A stretch of DNA of 64,000 bases from Pseudarthrobacter sp. L1SW (GTDB lineage Bacteria; Actinomycetota; Actinomycetes; Actinomycetales; Micrococcaceae). The notes under the pieces are model-generated. The model saw only the letters and a list, made by a program, of their open reading frames with translations, was not told where the DNA came from and ran no database searches. This document shows, piece after piece, positions 41,811-54,192 of this stretch. Positions within the stretch are counted from its first letter, which is position 1; each line of letters begins with the position of its first letter. The stretch lies in contig NZ_CP078079.1 of the NCBI RefSeq assembly GCF_020809045.1, positions 2,232,001 to 2,296,000 of the forward strand, in the 5' to 3' direction. Made by a program: the position numbers and the translations under genes.

Positions 41811-43560
41811 CGGTCAGCTCCTCGGCTGCGGCTGGGTCACCAGGGGCAGGGGGTGAGGCAGGAAGCGGGTTCTCCGCCAGGTAGGTGTGAAGCATGGAGA
41901 CCACCGTGGCGCCGTCGCCCACTGCAGTAGCCACCCTTTTGATCGAACCTGCCCTCACGTCGCCGATCGCGAAAATGCCGGGCATGCTGGTTTCCAGGGC
42001 TAGCGGCGGCCTGGGCGGCCTGGTGGACGGGGCGTCGCCACTGCCCTCGCGCCTGATGCCCGTGAGCAAAAAACCGGCCGGGTCACGCTCTACGCTGCCA
42101 GGCAGCCAGGAGGTCCGCGGCACCGAACCTATCAGCACGAACAAGCCGCCCGCTTCGATCTCCTCGCCGGGGCCTGCGTCGGCGGCTCCGGATGCGGTGA
42201 CCTTGACGGCGGCGAGGAATCCGTCCTGGTCACGGGCGCCCACGATCATGCTGCTATAGCGGATGGCAACGTTCCGGGTGGCCTCAAGTTGGGCTATGAG
42301 GTACTCCGACATACTCACCGACAAAGTGGGTCCGCGCACCAGCAGCGTCACCTTCTTCGCATACTTGGCAAGGTGCAGGGCCGCCTGTCCGGCCGAATTG
42401 CCGCCTCCCACTACACAGACGTGTTTTCCGGCCATCGACGGCGCCTCGGAGACTGTGGCCCCGTAGAAGACGCCTCGACCCACCAGATCCTCCAGTTGGG
42501 GTATGCCGAGGCGACGGTACTCCACGCCCGTGGCCACCACCACCGAGCGGCACCGTACAACGGTGCCACCGGAAATCGATACTGTGTACAGTCTTCCGTC
42601 CTCGCCGAGCCGCTCCACCTTCCGCAGGAAGAGGAAGTCCGTGCCCAAGGTCCAGGCCTGGTGGAAAGAGCGGTAGGCCAAATGGGCGCCGCTCACACCG
42701 CGGGAAAAGCCAGGGTAGTTGCGAATCAACGAGCTCGTGCCGGCCTGGCCACCCACGGCCTCCCCCTCCACCACCATGGTGGAGAGGCCTTCGGAGGAGG
42801 CATACACGGCGGTAGCCAGACCGGAGGGGCCAGCCCCCACAACCACCACATCGAAGACTTTGTCCGCCGGTGGCGGTCGCGTTACCCCTATCGCTTGGGC
42901 GATCTCCAGGTCACTGGGGTTCTCGAGGACAATGGGGGGCGCCGTGAACTGCAGCACCATAACCGGAAGGGCGGGACTGCGGAGGTTCAGGCTCTCCAGG
43001 GTCCGTTGCGCGATCTCGGACTCCACAGGGTGGAAGACGGCGGGGATGTGGTTTCGGCTCAAGGAGTCCCGCAACACGTAGGTTCTTTCGTCGCCGACCT
43101 CCCCGATCAGCCGGACGGCCTCGAACCCGACGCCCTGGGCCAAGTGCCAGTCGTCAAGGGCGTCGGTAATGGCCCCGTGGAATTCTTCGTCGCGCGATCG
43201 TTCGGGACGTATGATCAGCAATTCGGCGTACCCGCGCGCGATTGCCTGGAAGACGGTGGGGGCGCTGGCGAAGTCGCCCCACGTGACCACAACAGCACGC
43301 TTGGCAGCCGGGTGAAAACCATAGGCACGCCGCAGGAAATCGAGTCCACCGCGGTCTGCCGGTCCGTAGCACCCGAGGATGAGGGCAACCTGGCGGTTCC
43401 AGCGCCTGAGTCCCTCAAGCACCGCCCGCCCGTGGGCGTGTCCGTCGCAGGCCACCACCTCGTAGTCCGCACCGTAGCGTCGACGTAATTCGTCTCCAAG
43501 GATGCGCCGGGTGGTGGGGTCTGTGGTGGCAATCAGCATGATCGGAACCGAGTCATCCAT
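41791..43560 (-). CDS. fused receiver / thioredoxin-reductase-like flavoprotein
   Basis: A 589-residue fusion. Residues 1-130 form a receiver-like domain (IMLIATTDPTTRRILGDELR, later VVVTWGDF). The usual phosphoacceptor region is replaced by VALILGCYGPADRGG, so phosphorylation is doubtful. From about 240 is a pyridine-nucleotide flavoprotein: FAD site VVVVGAGPSGLATAVYAS, NAD(P) site GKHVCVVGGGNSAGQAALHLA, and the C-terminal FAIGDVRAGSIKRVATAVGD. The CxxC of thioredoxin reductase is missing (YGATVSEAPSMAG at that place), so it cannot reduce thioredoxin in the ordinary way. It is divergent from a UBP zinc-finger gene, a pairing I recall from other actinobacteria. The membrane gene at 40938 is its probable operon partner. 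Confidence 0.85.
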   Translation of the reverse strand: MDDSVPIMLIATTDPTTRRILGDELRRRYGADYEVVACDGHAHGRAVLEGLRRWNRQVALILGCYGPADRGGLDFLRRAYGFHPAAKRAVVVTWGDFASAPTVFQAIARGYAELLIIRPERSRDEEFHGAITDALDDWHLAQGVGFEAVRLIGEVGDERTYVLRDSLSRNHIPAVFHPVESEIAQRTLESLNLRSPALPVMVLQFTAPPIVLENPSDLEIAQAIGVTRPPPADKVFDVVVVGAGPSGLATAVYASSEGLSTMVVEGEAVGGQAGTSSLIRNYPGFSRGVSGAHLAYRSFHQAWTLGTDFLFLRKVERLGEDGRLYTVSISGGTVVRCRSVVVATGVEYRRLGIPQLEDLVGRGVFYGATVSEAPSMAGKHVCVVGGGNSAGQAALHLAKYAKKVTLLVRGPTLSVSMSEYLIAQLEATRNVAIRYSSMIVGARDQDGFLAAVKVTASGAADAGPGEEIEAGGLFVLIGSVPRTSWLPGSVERDPAGFLLTGIRREGSGDAPSTRPPRPPLALETSMPGIFAIGDVRAGSIKRVATAVGDGATVVSMLHTYLAENPLPASPPAPGDPAAAEELTGEDRVN

Positions 43561-43628
43561 GGCCGCCGTCTTTCCGGATCAATGGTTCGGTGGCGATCAC
43601 GATACCCGCGCCAGGACACTGGGGACAA

Positions 43629-43642
43629 GGGCATGGGGACTC
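43629..43642. promoter_or_regulatory. weak DosR-like box between TrxR-like and UBP genes
   Basis: GGGCA-TGGG-GACTC followed by TGT, about 70 bp from each of the divergent starts (43560 minus, 43713 plus). The right side matches the hsp20 and ppsA boxes, but the centre is GC-rich. Confidence 0.25.
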
Positions 43643-43712
43643 TGTCAGAATGACTCCCTACAGCGGGCAAACGGGACCTGGGCAGAGCAGAGGCTATGGA
43701 AATGGAGGACTC

Positions 43713-44075
43713 GTGGACGACCACCCGGTACCTGGAATCAACCTGGACGCCACACCCAGTGGAACAGGATGCGAGGAATGCCTCAACGGTGAGGGCGCCG
43801 GATGGTGGCTGCATCTTCGCCGCTGCGCCCAATGCGGCCACATCGGCTGCTGCGATTCATCACCGTCACAGCATGCCAGCGCACACGCGCGCACCGCCGG
43901 GCACCCCGTCGTGAGGTCCTTCGAACCTGGGGAGGACTGGTTCTACGAGCACACCACGAAGAAGTTCTTCCGCGGCCCGAGGCTCCCGGATCCTCAGTCC
44001 AGGCCACCGGAGCAGCCGTCACCTGCACCGGCAGGCAAGGTACCGGCAGACTGGCGGGAGCGCCTGCACCGGTAA
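43713..44075 (+). CDS. UBP-type zinc-finger protein
   Basis: A 120-residue protein with one ubiquitin-hydrolase-type (UBP/ZnF) zinc finger. Visible ligands are CEEC, then RCAQCGHIGCC, then the His residues in QHASAHARTAGHPVV, and a final FEPGEDWFYEH. Bacterial copies are not linked to ubiquitin, and their ligand is unknown. The frame continues upstream, but GTG 43713 has GGAGG at 43704-43708, so I start it there. It is divergent from the fused receiver/TrxR-like gene, and the two probably act in one redox pathway. Confidence 0.82.
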   Translation: MDDHPVPGINLDATPSGTGCEECLNGEGAGWWLHLRRCAQCGHIGCCDSSPSQHASAHARTAGHPVVRSFEPGEDWFYEHTTKKFFRGPRLPDPQSRPPEQPSPAPAGKVPADWRERLHR

Positions 44076-44112
44076 CAGCGCACCCAGAACCCTGTTTGCC
44101 AGTGCTGGTTTT

Positions 44113-45009
44113 TTACGGCAGTCCGTCCACCGCGCCCAGGCCACGCCGGGCGACGACGTAACCCCAGAACAGCAGTGCGTGTGGACGGGTCCCGCGCCAG
44201 CTCAGGGTGATGGAAGCGCCGCTCTGTTCGACGACCCTGGCTGTCCAGCGCCGCCGGACCAGCCCGGGCCGGCGCAACTGGAGCCGGTTGAGGTAGGCAT
44301 AAGGAATCCATCTCCCTGCATGCTGCTTAACAAGGCTGACAGCACGGGCTGGCGCAACGGTGGCGCGCTGGAAGTACGGGTTCTCGCTCTGGTCCAGCGG
44401 CCCGTGCGGGATAGTGCCGGCAGGCAGGATCAGGATGCCGTTCCGGTTGACCCAAACCTGCACCTTGCCGCCTTCACTGGCGGCATCGCCCGAGACCAGC
44501 CGGCACAGGTCGTCACTTTCCGGAGGTTCTGCTGACTGCGGCGCCTGGACCATGGGGGTCGGCTGCGGCTGGGGGACGCCCTCGCCGGCGGGACTTCCCG
44601 GCTGATCGGGCCTACGCGTTTCATGCGCCCTTCGGTTGGCCGCGGCGACAGCCAGCATCACGGCTGCGCGCAGACCATCTGCACACAACCGGGGTGCTTC
44701 AACGGCGAACACTTCGCGGTCGAGCTGGACAACCGAGCGGACGCCGGACTGCTCTCCTAAAAGGTCCGCCAGGTCGTCGTGATCGGGACGAACGAGCAAA
44801 CCGACTTCGTCGTCCAGTCCCACCTGCCAGCCGTGGTTTGCGACCTCCGGTTCAGATTCGGCATCGACGTAGATCCAGTCCGCCAGCTCGGCCCCAGGAA
44901 TTGGTCCAAGATCCTCCGCCTCGATGCACGGGACAAGGACTCCCAAACGCTCAACAACCTCAGCCGTGTGTACAGCACAGTCATGCTTCGTCAGCCGGTG
45001 ATGCACCAT
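44113..45009 (-). CDS. hypothetical protein
   Basis: A 298-residue soluble protein of no recognised family. Two ordered halves are joined by a linker rich in Pro/Gln (residues about 135-160). The first half includes LRAAVMLAVAAANRR. The second has ATVAPARAVSLVKQHAGRWI and LSWRGTRPHALLFWGYVV. There is no signal peptide and no catalytic motif. It is monocistronic and convergent with the UBP gene. Confidence 0.6.
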   Translation of the reverse strand: MVHHRLTKHDCAVHTAEVVERLGVLVPCIEAEDLGPIPGAELADWIYVDAESEPEVANHGWQVGLDDEVGLLVRPDHDDLADLLGEQSGVRSVVQLDREVFAVEAPRLCADGLRAAVMLAVAAANRRAHETRRPDQPGSPAGEGVPQPQPTPMVQAPQSAEPPESDDLCRLVSGDAASEGGKVQVWVNRNGILILPAGTIPHGPLDQSENPYFQRATVAPARAVSLVKQHAGRWIPYAYLNRLQLRRPGLVRRRWTARVVEQSGASITLSWRGTRPHALLFWGYVVARRGLGAVDGLP

Positions 45010-45090
45010 ACGCGCCCGCCCCCACCCGAGTTCCGCTTTCCTTCGGCAAGCACGAGTCTAAGTCACCTCGCCGCGCCCGTGGCCTCCCAG

Positions 45091-46062
45091 TCAGACCTCG
45101 TATGCAGGGGCGCCGATCGGAACAATCCGGTTCGGTTCCCGTCCGAATCCTTCCACCACGAGGCGGTCGTCGAACGCCTGGACAGTGGCGTAGGAATTCA
45201 CCGTCGTATCCAGCATCCCCTTGAAAGTGATGAAGTGGGTGCCACCGGCGAAACCGTAGTTGCCTGCGTGGTTGTGGCCATTGAACCAGGCGACAACGTT
45301 GTCGTAGGAGGTCACCAGGTCCACGAGTGCGGTGTCGTTGTAGGCGTTGTGCTGGTCGAGGGGAAAAACAGGGTGGTGGGCATTGAGCACCACCTTCTCT
45401 CCATTGTGGCGAGCGAGTTCGAGGGTCTGCTCAATCCAAGCGAGCTGCTCCGGGCCAACGCCGCCGTTCCAGGCCTGCCCGTTCGGCTTGCCCGCCGCCT
45501 GCAGTTCGGCGCGCATCTTTTCGGCCAGTACGTAGTTGGCGGAACCTTCGGGGTTGCCGTAGGTGCTGACGTCATTTGTGTCAACGATGATGAATCGCCA
45601 GCCGTTGCGGCGGAACTGGTGGTACGACGCCGGCATGTTCATAGTGCGCAGCACCTCCTCCCGGGGCATCTGGAAGTCATGGTTGCCAAGGACATGGAAC
45701 TTCGACATCCTCAGCTGCTCCCAGATCGGCATCACGGCATCAAAGCTCTCCGGGAACTCATCAATGAAGTCGCCGAGGTGCAGCGCGAACCGGAGGTCCT
45801 CCTCGTTGAGGGTGGCCACCGCCTCCTGCAGCTTGCCGATGGACTGCCGGTAGAGCCGGACACCGCGGTCGGGCTTATCGGCGTACTGGCAGTCGGCAAT
45901 GACGCCGAACCGCAGCGGCGGCTCGGCGCCGCGATTGGATGCCGATGCCGCGGCCGGCGCACCCGCGACGGCTAAGGCGGCGGCTGCGCCGGCGCTCATG
46001 CCCAGGAAGCTGCGACGGCTCTGGCCATGGCGGGTAAGGGGCGCGGGGAATCGGATCGGCAT
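45091..46062 (-). CDS. Tat-exported metallophosphoesterase
   Basis: A 323-residue calcineurin-like phosphoesterase. A twin-arginine signal, SRRSFLGMSAGAAAALAVAG, sends it across the membrane folded. Metal-site motifs are GVIADCQYAD, LHLGDFIDE, LGNHDF, NAHHPVFP and WFNGHNHAGNY, in the order expected for manganese-dependent ADP-ribose/CDP-alcohol diphosphatase relatives. AGGAGC ahead of ATG 46062 sets the start, although the frame is open to 46104. The substrate is probably a nucleotide diphosphate compound or a phosphodiester outside the cell. Confidence 0.88.
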   Translation of the reverse strand: MPIRFPAPLTRHGQSRRSFLGMSAGAAAALAVAGAPAAASASNRGAEPPLRFGVIADCQYADKPDRGVRLYRQSIGKLQEAVATLNEEDLRFALHLGDFIDEFPESFDAVMPIWEQLRMSKFHVLGNHDFQMPREEVLRTMNMPASYHQFRRNGWRFIIVDTNDVSTYGNPEGSANYVLAEKMRAELQAAGKPNGQAWNGGVGPEQLAWIEQTLELARHNGEKVVLNAHHPVFPLDQHNAYNDTALVDLVTSYDNVVAWFNGHNHAGNYGFAGGTHFITFKGMLDTTVNSYATVQAFDDRLVVEGFGREPNRIVPIGAPAYEV

Positions 46063-46336
46063 TGTGAGCTCCTGAGTGATAGGGAAAGGAACAGCACGAG
46101 CCAAACAGCGCCCGGTGACGCAGCGGCAACGAAGCGAAGGCTACCTGGTAACACCTGGCCGAAGTCCTTCTCGAGCTGCCGTCTCACAGCATCAAGCCAC
46201 CCCATGCGGAACGGTCGCTCACGTAATTCGGGCCCGGGCCACACCTACACTCTTCCGGAGAGCCGATGCCAGCGCCGGACCAAATCTTCATGGATCTGGT
46301 AAGCGCTGCAGTCGAGCGGATGGATAGGCTGGGTGG

Positions 46337-47029
46337 ATGGCGACAGTTATCCTCGTGCGGCACGGCCGCACCACAGCCAATGCCACTGGGGTGCTGGCCG
46401 GGCGGGCTGCCGGTGTCAGCCTGGACCAGATCGGGCGCGAGCAGGCGGCTTTGACCGGAGAACGGCTCGCGGCAGTGCCCGTAGTTGGCGTGGTATCGAG
46501 CCCTCTCGAGCGTTGTCGGCAAACCGCCCAGCTGATCCTCGACCGCCAAGCCGGCAATCCATACGCTCCGGTGGAACCCGATCTTACCGAGTGCGATTAC
46601 GGCCAGTGGCAGGGCCGCACGCTCAGTGATCTCACAACCGAAGCTCTGTGGTCGGCTGTGCAATCGCAGCCGTCCGCCGTCGTCTTTCCCGGCGGTGAAT
46701 CCATGGCCGGGATGCAGGCTCGAGCGGTCGCAGCCATTCGCCGCCATGATGCTGCCTTCGAAGCCGAGTACGGGCCAGGAGCCGTGTGGGTGGCGGTGAG
46801 CCACGGTGACGTCATTAAATCAATCATTGCCGACGCGCTGGGCATGCACCTGGACCTGTTCCAGCGCATTAACGTGAACCCTGCCTCCGTATCGATCGTC
46901 CGCTACAGCGCCACCCGGCCAAGCGTCCACGCGACCAACACCGAGGCCGGGGATCTGTCCTGGCTGTCGAACGGCATCCTCCCGGTCGACTCGCCGGTGG
47001 GCGGCGGTGCAGGGCAACAGGCGCCATGA
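46337..47029 (+). CDS. histidine phosphatase, MSMEG_4193 type
   Basis: A 230-residue histidine phosphatase (phosphoglycerate mutase-like) with the catalytic LVRHGRT near the start, the second Arg in SSPLERCRQTAQ, and the late His in VSHGDVIK. It matches the actinobacterial MSMEG_4193 group, which is not a glycolytic mutase and has an unknown substrate. The DUF3090 and SCO1664-family genes follow at once (25-bp gap, then overlap). This trio is known to be conserved together in actinobacteria, so the three likely share one pathway. Confidence 0.9.
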   Translation: MATVILVRHGRTTANATGVLAGRAAGVSLDQIGREQAALTGERLAAVPVVGVVSSPLERCRQTAQLILDRQAGNPYAPVEPDLTECDYGQWQGRTLSDLTTEALWSAVQSQPSAVVFPGGESMAGMQARAVAAIRRHDAAFEAEYGPGAVWVAVSHGDVIKSIIADALGMHLDLFQRINVNPASVSIVRYSATRPSVHATNTEAGDLSWLSNGILPVDSPVGGGAGQQAP

Positions 47030-47053
47030 AGCGCCTGTGCCTAAAATGCTCTT

Positions 47054-47605
47054 ATGCCTACACGTGTTCATGAGTTCGACTGGCCTGATCGGGTCGTCGT
47101 CGGCACTATTGGCCTTCCAGGGGCACGGACGTTCTACCTGCAGGTACGGGCAGGGAACCAGATCGTCAGTATCGCCATGGAGAAGCAGCAGTCGGCCCTG
47201 CTCGCGGAGAAGATTGACGAAATCCTCGACCAGCTTCTCAACGTCGAGGGCAACCCCCACAGCGTTCCTACCAGCACTCCCATTGAATTGGTTGACAATG
47301 ACCAACTTGAGGCTGTGCAGGAGCAGTTTCGGACCGGCGCCATGAGTTTAGGTTGGGACCCGACGACGGCGCAGGTCGTCATAGAGGCCTATCCCATCAT
47401 CGATGCCGACGCGGATAACGACGACGAATCCCTTGATGAGGACGCCGACGTGCCCGAAATGCTGCTTGTGCGGATGCCGGTTGGCACAGCCCGCGCATTT
47501 GCCAAGCGCACACGTGAGGTTGTGGGCGCCGGGCGTCCCGCGTGCCCGCTCTGCGGTTACCCCGTAGACGCCGACGGGCACGTCTGCACTTTGCCCGAGG
47601 CCTGA
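47054..47605 (+). CDS. DUF3090 family protein
   Basis: A 183-residue actinobacteria-specific protein. Its start (VHEFDWPDRVVVGTIGLPGA and FYLQVRAGNQIVSIAMEKQQ) is a conserved beta-rich block. The middle is acidic, and the C-terminus carries CPLCGYPVDADGHVC, a zinc-ribbon-like end. The function is unknown. The stop overlaps the ATG of the next gene as TGATG, so the two are coupled. Confidence 0.9.
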   Translation: MPTRVHEFDWPDRVVVGTIGLPGARTFYLQVRAGNQIVSIAMEKQQSALLAEKIDEILDQLLNVEGNPHSVPTSTPIELVDNDQLEAVQEQFRTGAMSLGWDPTTAQVVIEAYPIIDADADNDDESLDEDADVPEMLLVRMPVGTARAFAKRTREVVGAGRPACPLCGYPVDADGHVCTLPEA

Positions 47606-48372
47606 TGCCGGCGCCTGACCTGGTGACGGCCGAACTGATGCTCACCGGGCGCATTACGACGGCGTCGAATGCCACCTTCCTGGGCAGCATTGGCGGCACA
47701 GCGGTTGTCTACAAGCCGATTGCCGGGGAGAAACCGCTCTGGGATTTTCCCGACGGCGTCCTTGCCCACCGGGAGGTTGCCGCCTACCTGGTCTCGGAGG
47801 TCCTCGGCTGGAACGTGGTGCCTCGCACCTGGTTGCGCGATGGTCCCTTCGGCGAAGGGATGGTGCAGCTGTGGCAGGAGACAGACCCCGACCAGATCGC
47901 GGTGGACCTCGTTGAAGCGGGCGACGTTCCCGGGGCCGGTTGGAAACAGGTCCTCGAGGGTCAGGATGAGAACGGACGATTGGTCGCCCTCATCCATGAG
48001 GACTCTCCGGCGCTCAGGCGCATAGCGGTGTTCGACGTCGTCGTAAACAATGCCGACCGTAAGGGGGACCACATCCTGGCCATGACGGACGGACACCGGC
48101 ACGGAGTGGACCACGGGCTTACCTTTCACCGTGACCACAAGCTGCGCACCGTGCTGTGGGGGTGGCTGGGAGACGCCCTGACCGTCGAGGAACTTGAGGG
48201 CATCGACCGCGTCAGCGATGGACTGGACGGTGAGCTGGGCCGAAACCTGGCAGACCTGCTCAGCGCCGAAGAAGTCGCCTCGCTCGCGGCCCGCTGTGCC
48301 CGGTTGCGCTCGGCGGGTCGGTTCCCGGCTCCGAGCGGTGAGATGTCTGCGGTGCCCTGGCCGCTGTTCTAA
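47605..48372 (+). CDS. SCO1664-family protein, kinase-like fold
   Basis: A 255-residue protein with a phosphatidylinositol-kinase-like fold. It has an ASNATFLGSIGG loop, the Lys in VVYKPIAGEKPLWDFPDG, then EVAAYLVSEVLGWNVVPRTW, the catalytic-type VVNNADRKGDHIL, and GVDHGLTFH in place of a DFG loop. Family members occur beside the histidine phosphatase and DUF3090 genes across actinobacteria. A kinase next to a phosphatase suggests opposing actions on one substrate, but that is inference. ATG 47605 overlaps the previous stop. Confidence 0.88.
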   Translation: MPAPDLVTAELMLTGRITTASNATFLGSIGGTAVVYKPIAGEKPLWDFPDGVLAHREVAAYLVSEVLGWNVVPRTWLRDGPFGEGMVQLWQETDPDQIAVDLVEAGDVPGAGWKQVLEGQDENGRLVALIHEDSPALRRIAVFDVVVNNADRKGDHILAMTDGHRHGVDHGLTFHRDHKLRTVLWGWLGDALTVEELEGIDRVSDGLDGELGRNLADLLSAEEVASLAARCARLRSAGRFPAPSGEMSAVPWPLF

Positions 48373-48440
48373 GGGAATCACCGCTACGGCACCGCAGCAT
48401 GCCGACGTAAGATGTCAGACCCTCCTTCAATAATGGGTAC

Positions 48441-49961
48441 ATGGCAAGCGAAGCGGTGGAAAAGGCTTTTGCGGCGATAGACGACGCAATTGCGATAATC
48501 CGCGCCGAGGTCGCTCTGCCCCATTGCGCGTCGGCGTCGGACACTGACCCTCTGGCGGCCGTTGCTGACGGATGCTTGGAGATCCTCGCCAAGAGCGCAC
48601 GGGCCGAGGCCAAAATCGCGGCATTGAAGGCGGAGGCAGCCGCCACGTATGCGGACTCGGCGCGGTCGGCGGCGCCTCTGGACATGCCGGCCCAGGCCCA
48701 GGAAATGGCAATAGCGGCCGAGGTGGGCTGCGTACTGGCCATCGCCGACCGGGCCGCAGGCATGCTGCTGGAACAATCCCATGCGTTGGCCACGTCCCTA
48801 CCTGCGACCCTGTCAGCCCTGCAGGCGGGAACTCTTTCGTGGCAACACGCCAAGGTGATGGTGGACGAAACCGCCACCCTCGACCGCGACGCAGCGGGGG
48901 CACTCGAAGCCCACTTCCTCGGGGATGATGCGGCCTCTCCTGCCCGCGGCTGTCCGGTCGGCGAGATGCCCGCCTTCAGGTTCCGGCGGAAGGCCAGGAC
49001 CTGGCGCGAACGGCACCACCCGGAAAGCATCGAAAAGCGCCATGCCAAGGGCGTGCAGGACAGATGCCTGGAATACACCCCTGAGCAGGACGGGATGGCG
49101 CGGGTGTCTGCCTACCTGCCCGCGGACCAGGGGGCTGCGATCTGGAACCGCATTACCGCCATCGCCCGGGGCCTGCAGGGGCCCAACGAGACCCGGACGC
49201 TCACCCAGTTACGGGCAGACGTATTCGCGAGGGCAGCCCTGAGAAGCGCCACCGGCTGCATCCACTGCGGCAGCAGCGGCGGGGCTGAGGCGGGGGCAGC
49301 AGGTCTTGCCAATGTCCCCACACCCCGGGCTGAGGTCCTGGTCACCGTTCCTGTCTTCTCCCTGCTCGGTATGACTGAAGAGCCGGCGATGCTCGACGGG
49401 TTCGGACCCATCCCTGCCTCCATGGCACGGGATTTGGTGGCCAATGGAGCTGACTCGTTCCACAGGGTGCTCGTGGATCCACGGGATGGGGCGCCCTTGG
49501 AAATCGGCCGCACGAGTTACCGGATCACGAAGGCCATGCGGAACTGGCTCCGGATGCGTGACGGCAAGTGCCCGTTCCCCGGGTGCAGCAACCATTCGCT
49601 GGACAACGAGGCCGACCACCTCCTGGCCTGGCATCACGGCGGAACCACCGGGATCAGCAACCTGGGACAGCCCTGTCCACGGCACCACAGACTCAAACAC
49701 GCCAGCGGCTGGAACCCGACACCAGCCACAAAGAATGAACCGCCCGGCTGGCTCTCCCCTTCGGGGCGGAAATACAAAAGCGAACACCAGGACTGGGAAC
49801 CGCCACACTGGCCGCGTTCGCTCACGCCGGTAGCCGGAGAATTGCAACGACAACTGCCGTACCCGCCTATGCCCACCGCTCTGGGCGGCACCGTGGACTA
49901 CCTTAAGGACCCGCGCTCTGCCGCAGAAGAATGCCTGCGCGCGTATCTCGATGCGAGATAG
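48441..49961 (+). CDS. DUF222/HNH endonuclease family protein
   Basis: A 506-residue protein with a DUF222 (13E12-repeat type) helical region at about residues 40-230, a middle DUF222-type segment near 290-345 (ARAEVLVTVPVFSLLGM), and a C-terminal HNH nuclease. The nuclease has CPFPGCSN, the catalytic NEADHLLAWHHGG, then CPRHHRLKH. Actinobacterial genomes carry many dispersed copies. Their function is unclear, though some sit on mobile elements. A 16-bp hairpin follows. Confidence 0.9.
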   Translation: MASEAVEKAFAAIDDAIAIIRAEVALPHCASASDTDPLAAVADGCLEILAKSARAEAKIAALKAEAAATYADSARSAAPLDMPAQAQEMAIAAEVGCVLAIADRAAGMLLEQSHALATSLPATLSALQAGTLSWQHAKVMVDETATLDRDAAGALEAHFLGDDAASPARGCPVGEMPAFRFRRKARTWRERHHPESIEKRHAKGVQDRCLEYTPEQDGMARVSAYLPADQGAAIWNRITAIARGLQGPNETRTLTQLRADVFARAALRSATGCIHCGSSGGAEAGAAGLANVPTPRAEVLVTVPVFSLLGMTEEPAMLDGFGPIPASMARDLVANGADSFHRVLVDPRDGAPLEIGRTSYRITKAMRNWLRMRDGKCPFPGCSNHSLDNEADHLLAWHHGGTTGISNLGQPCPRHHRLKHASGWNPTPATKNEPPGWLSPSGRKYKSEHQDWEPPHWPRSLTPVAGELQRQLPYPPMPTALGGTVDYLKDPRSAAEECLRAYLDAR

Positions 49962-50060
49962 GCTGCCAAACGGAGCTGTCGTCCCCAGGGCCGCTCTCCG
50001 CCGCGCCGCTTCGGAATGGCCCTTGCAGGGTGCTGGGAACCACGCGACTTGTCCCAATGC

Positions 50061-50096
50061 ACAAGGGACCCCGCACAAGCGTGCGGGGTCCCTTGT
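50061..50096. terminator. bidirectional hairpin between DUF222-HNH and nrdF
   Basis: ACAAGGGACCCCGCAC/GTGCGGGGTCCCTTGT, a 16-bp perfect stem with an AAGC loop. There is no clear T-tract. It lies between convergent genes. Confidence 0.75.
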
Positions 50097-50125
50097 GTCA
50101 GGTCCGAAAGGTATTGCGGCGGGAA

Positions 50126-53361
<3,236 letters not shown>

Positions 53362-53869
53362 AACGTATCCAATCCTTGGTTGACCCGGGTGACGTCTTCC
53401 GGCGTTCCCATAAGTTCGAATCTATAGAGGTGGGGTACCTTGCATTTGGCGGCGATGATATCCCCCGCCATGCAGTAGTTGTCCCCGAAGTTTGTGTTGC
53501 CGGCACCGATGACCCCGCGCAGGAGCTGCCTGTTCTGCGTGTTGTTCAGGAACCGGATTACCTGCTTGGGAACGGAGCCTTCTCCCCCGGTGCCGCCGTA
53601 GGTGGGCACCACCAGCACATACGGCTGGGTGGCGAGCAGGGGTGCGTCCTTGGCCAGGAGCGGAATACGGGCCGCATCGCGGCCCAGCTTCGAGACGAAG
53701 CGGCTGGTGTTCTCGGATGCCGACGAGAAGTAGATGAGCTGGCTCTCCGTAACAACGGACGGGACCGGCCCGGAGGATTCCACGCGCTGAGCCACGTGGA
53801 AATCCTGGACTGCTGGTGCTGCCGTGAGAGTCACCTCGGCTGGTTGTTGATTGCCGGCAGGGAAGGCCC

Positions 53870-54115
53870 TTAGGCCACGGAGGAAACGGCAGAGAGGGCC
53901 AGTTCCTCGATCTTGTCCGGGCGGAAGCCTGACCAGTGGTCCTGGTCCGTGACCACAACGGGGGCCTGCATGTAGCCCAGTGCCTTCAGGCGCTCGAGGG
54001 CTTCGGCGTCCTGGGAGATGTCAACGCTCTGGTACGTGATGCCCTTTTTGTCGAGAGCCCGGTAGGTGGCGTTGCACTGAACACAAGCAGGCTTGGTGTA
54101 AACCGTAACGGTCAT
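53870..54115 (-). CDS. nrdH: glutaredoxin-like electron donor NrdH
   Basis: An 81-residue redoxin with the CxxC site in [14 protein letters not shown] (C11/C14) and the family-typical GYMQAPVVV and [13 protein letters not shown]. It gives electrons to NrdE. AGGAA before ATG 54115 sets the start. It is the first gene of nrdHIEF, with an NrdR-like site upstream. Confidence 0.95.
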   Translation of the reverse strand: MTVTVYTKPACVQCNATYRALDKKGITYQSVDISQDAEALERLKALGYMQAPVVVTDQDHWSGFRPDKIEELALSAVSSVA

Positions 54116-54170
54116 GATTCCTGTCCCCTTTTCTGGAAAAACTTGCTCGTCCGGTGTTCCCGCCCAAGCT

Positions 54171-54192
54171 GTATGTAGATACTACATCTAGT
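54171..54192 (-). promoter_or_regulatory. NrdR-like box(es) ahead of nrdH
   Basis: ACTA-CATC-TAGT at 54181-54192 fits the NrdR box pattern (acaCwAtATaTwGtgt). It overlaps a second inverted element, GTAT-GTAG-ATAC at 54171-54182. They lie 56-77 bp before nrdH, where NrdR would repress. Only the first is a fair match. Confidence 0.5.

Noticed and set aside
48260..49078. Minus-strand frame opposite the DUF222-HNH gene
   Set aside because: A shadow of the real gene. Ser/Ala/Arg-rich with no motif.
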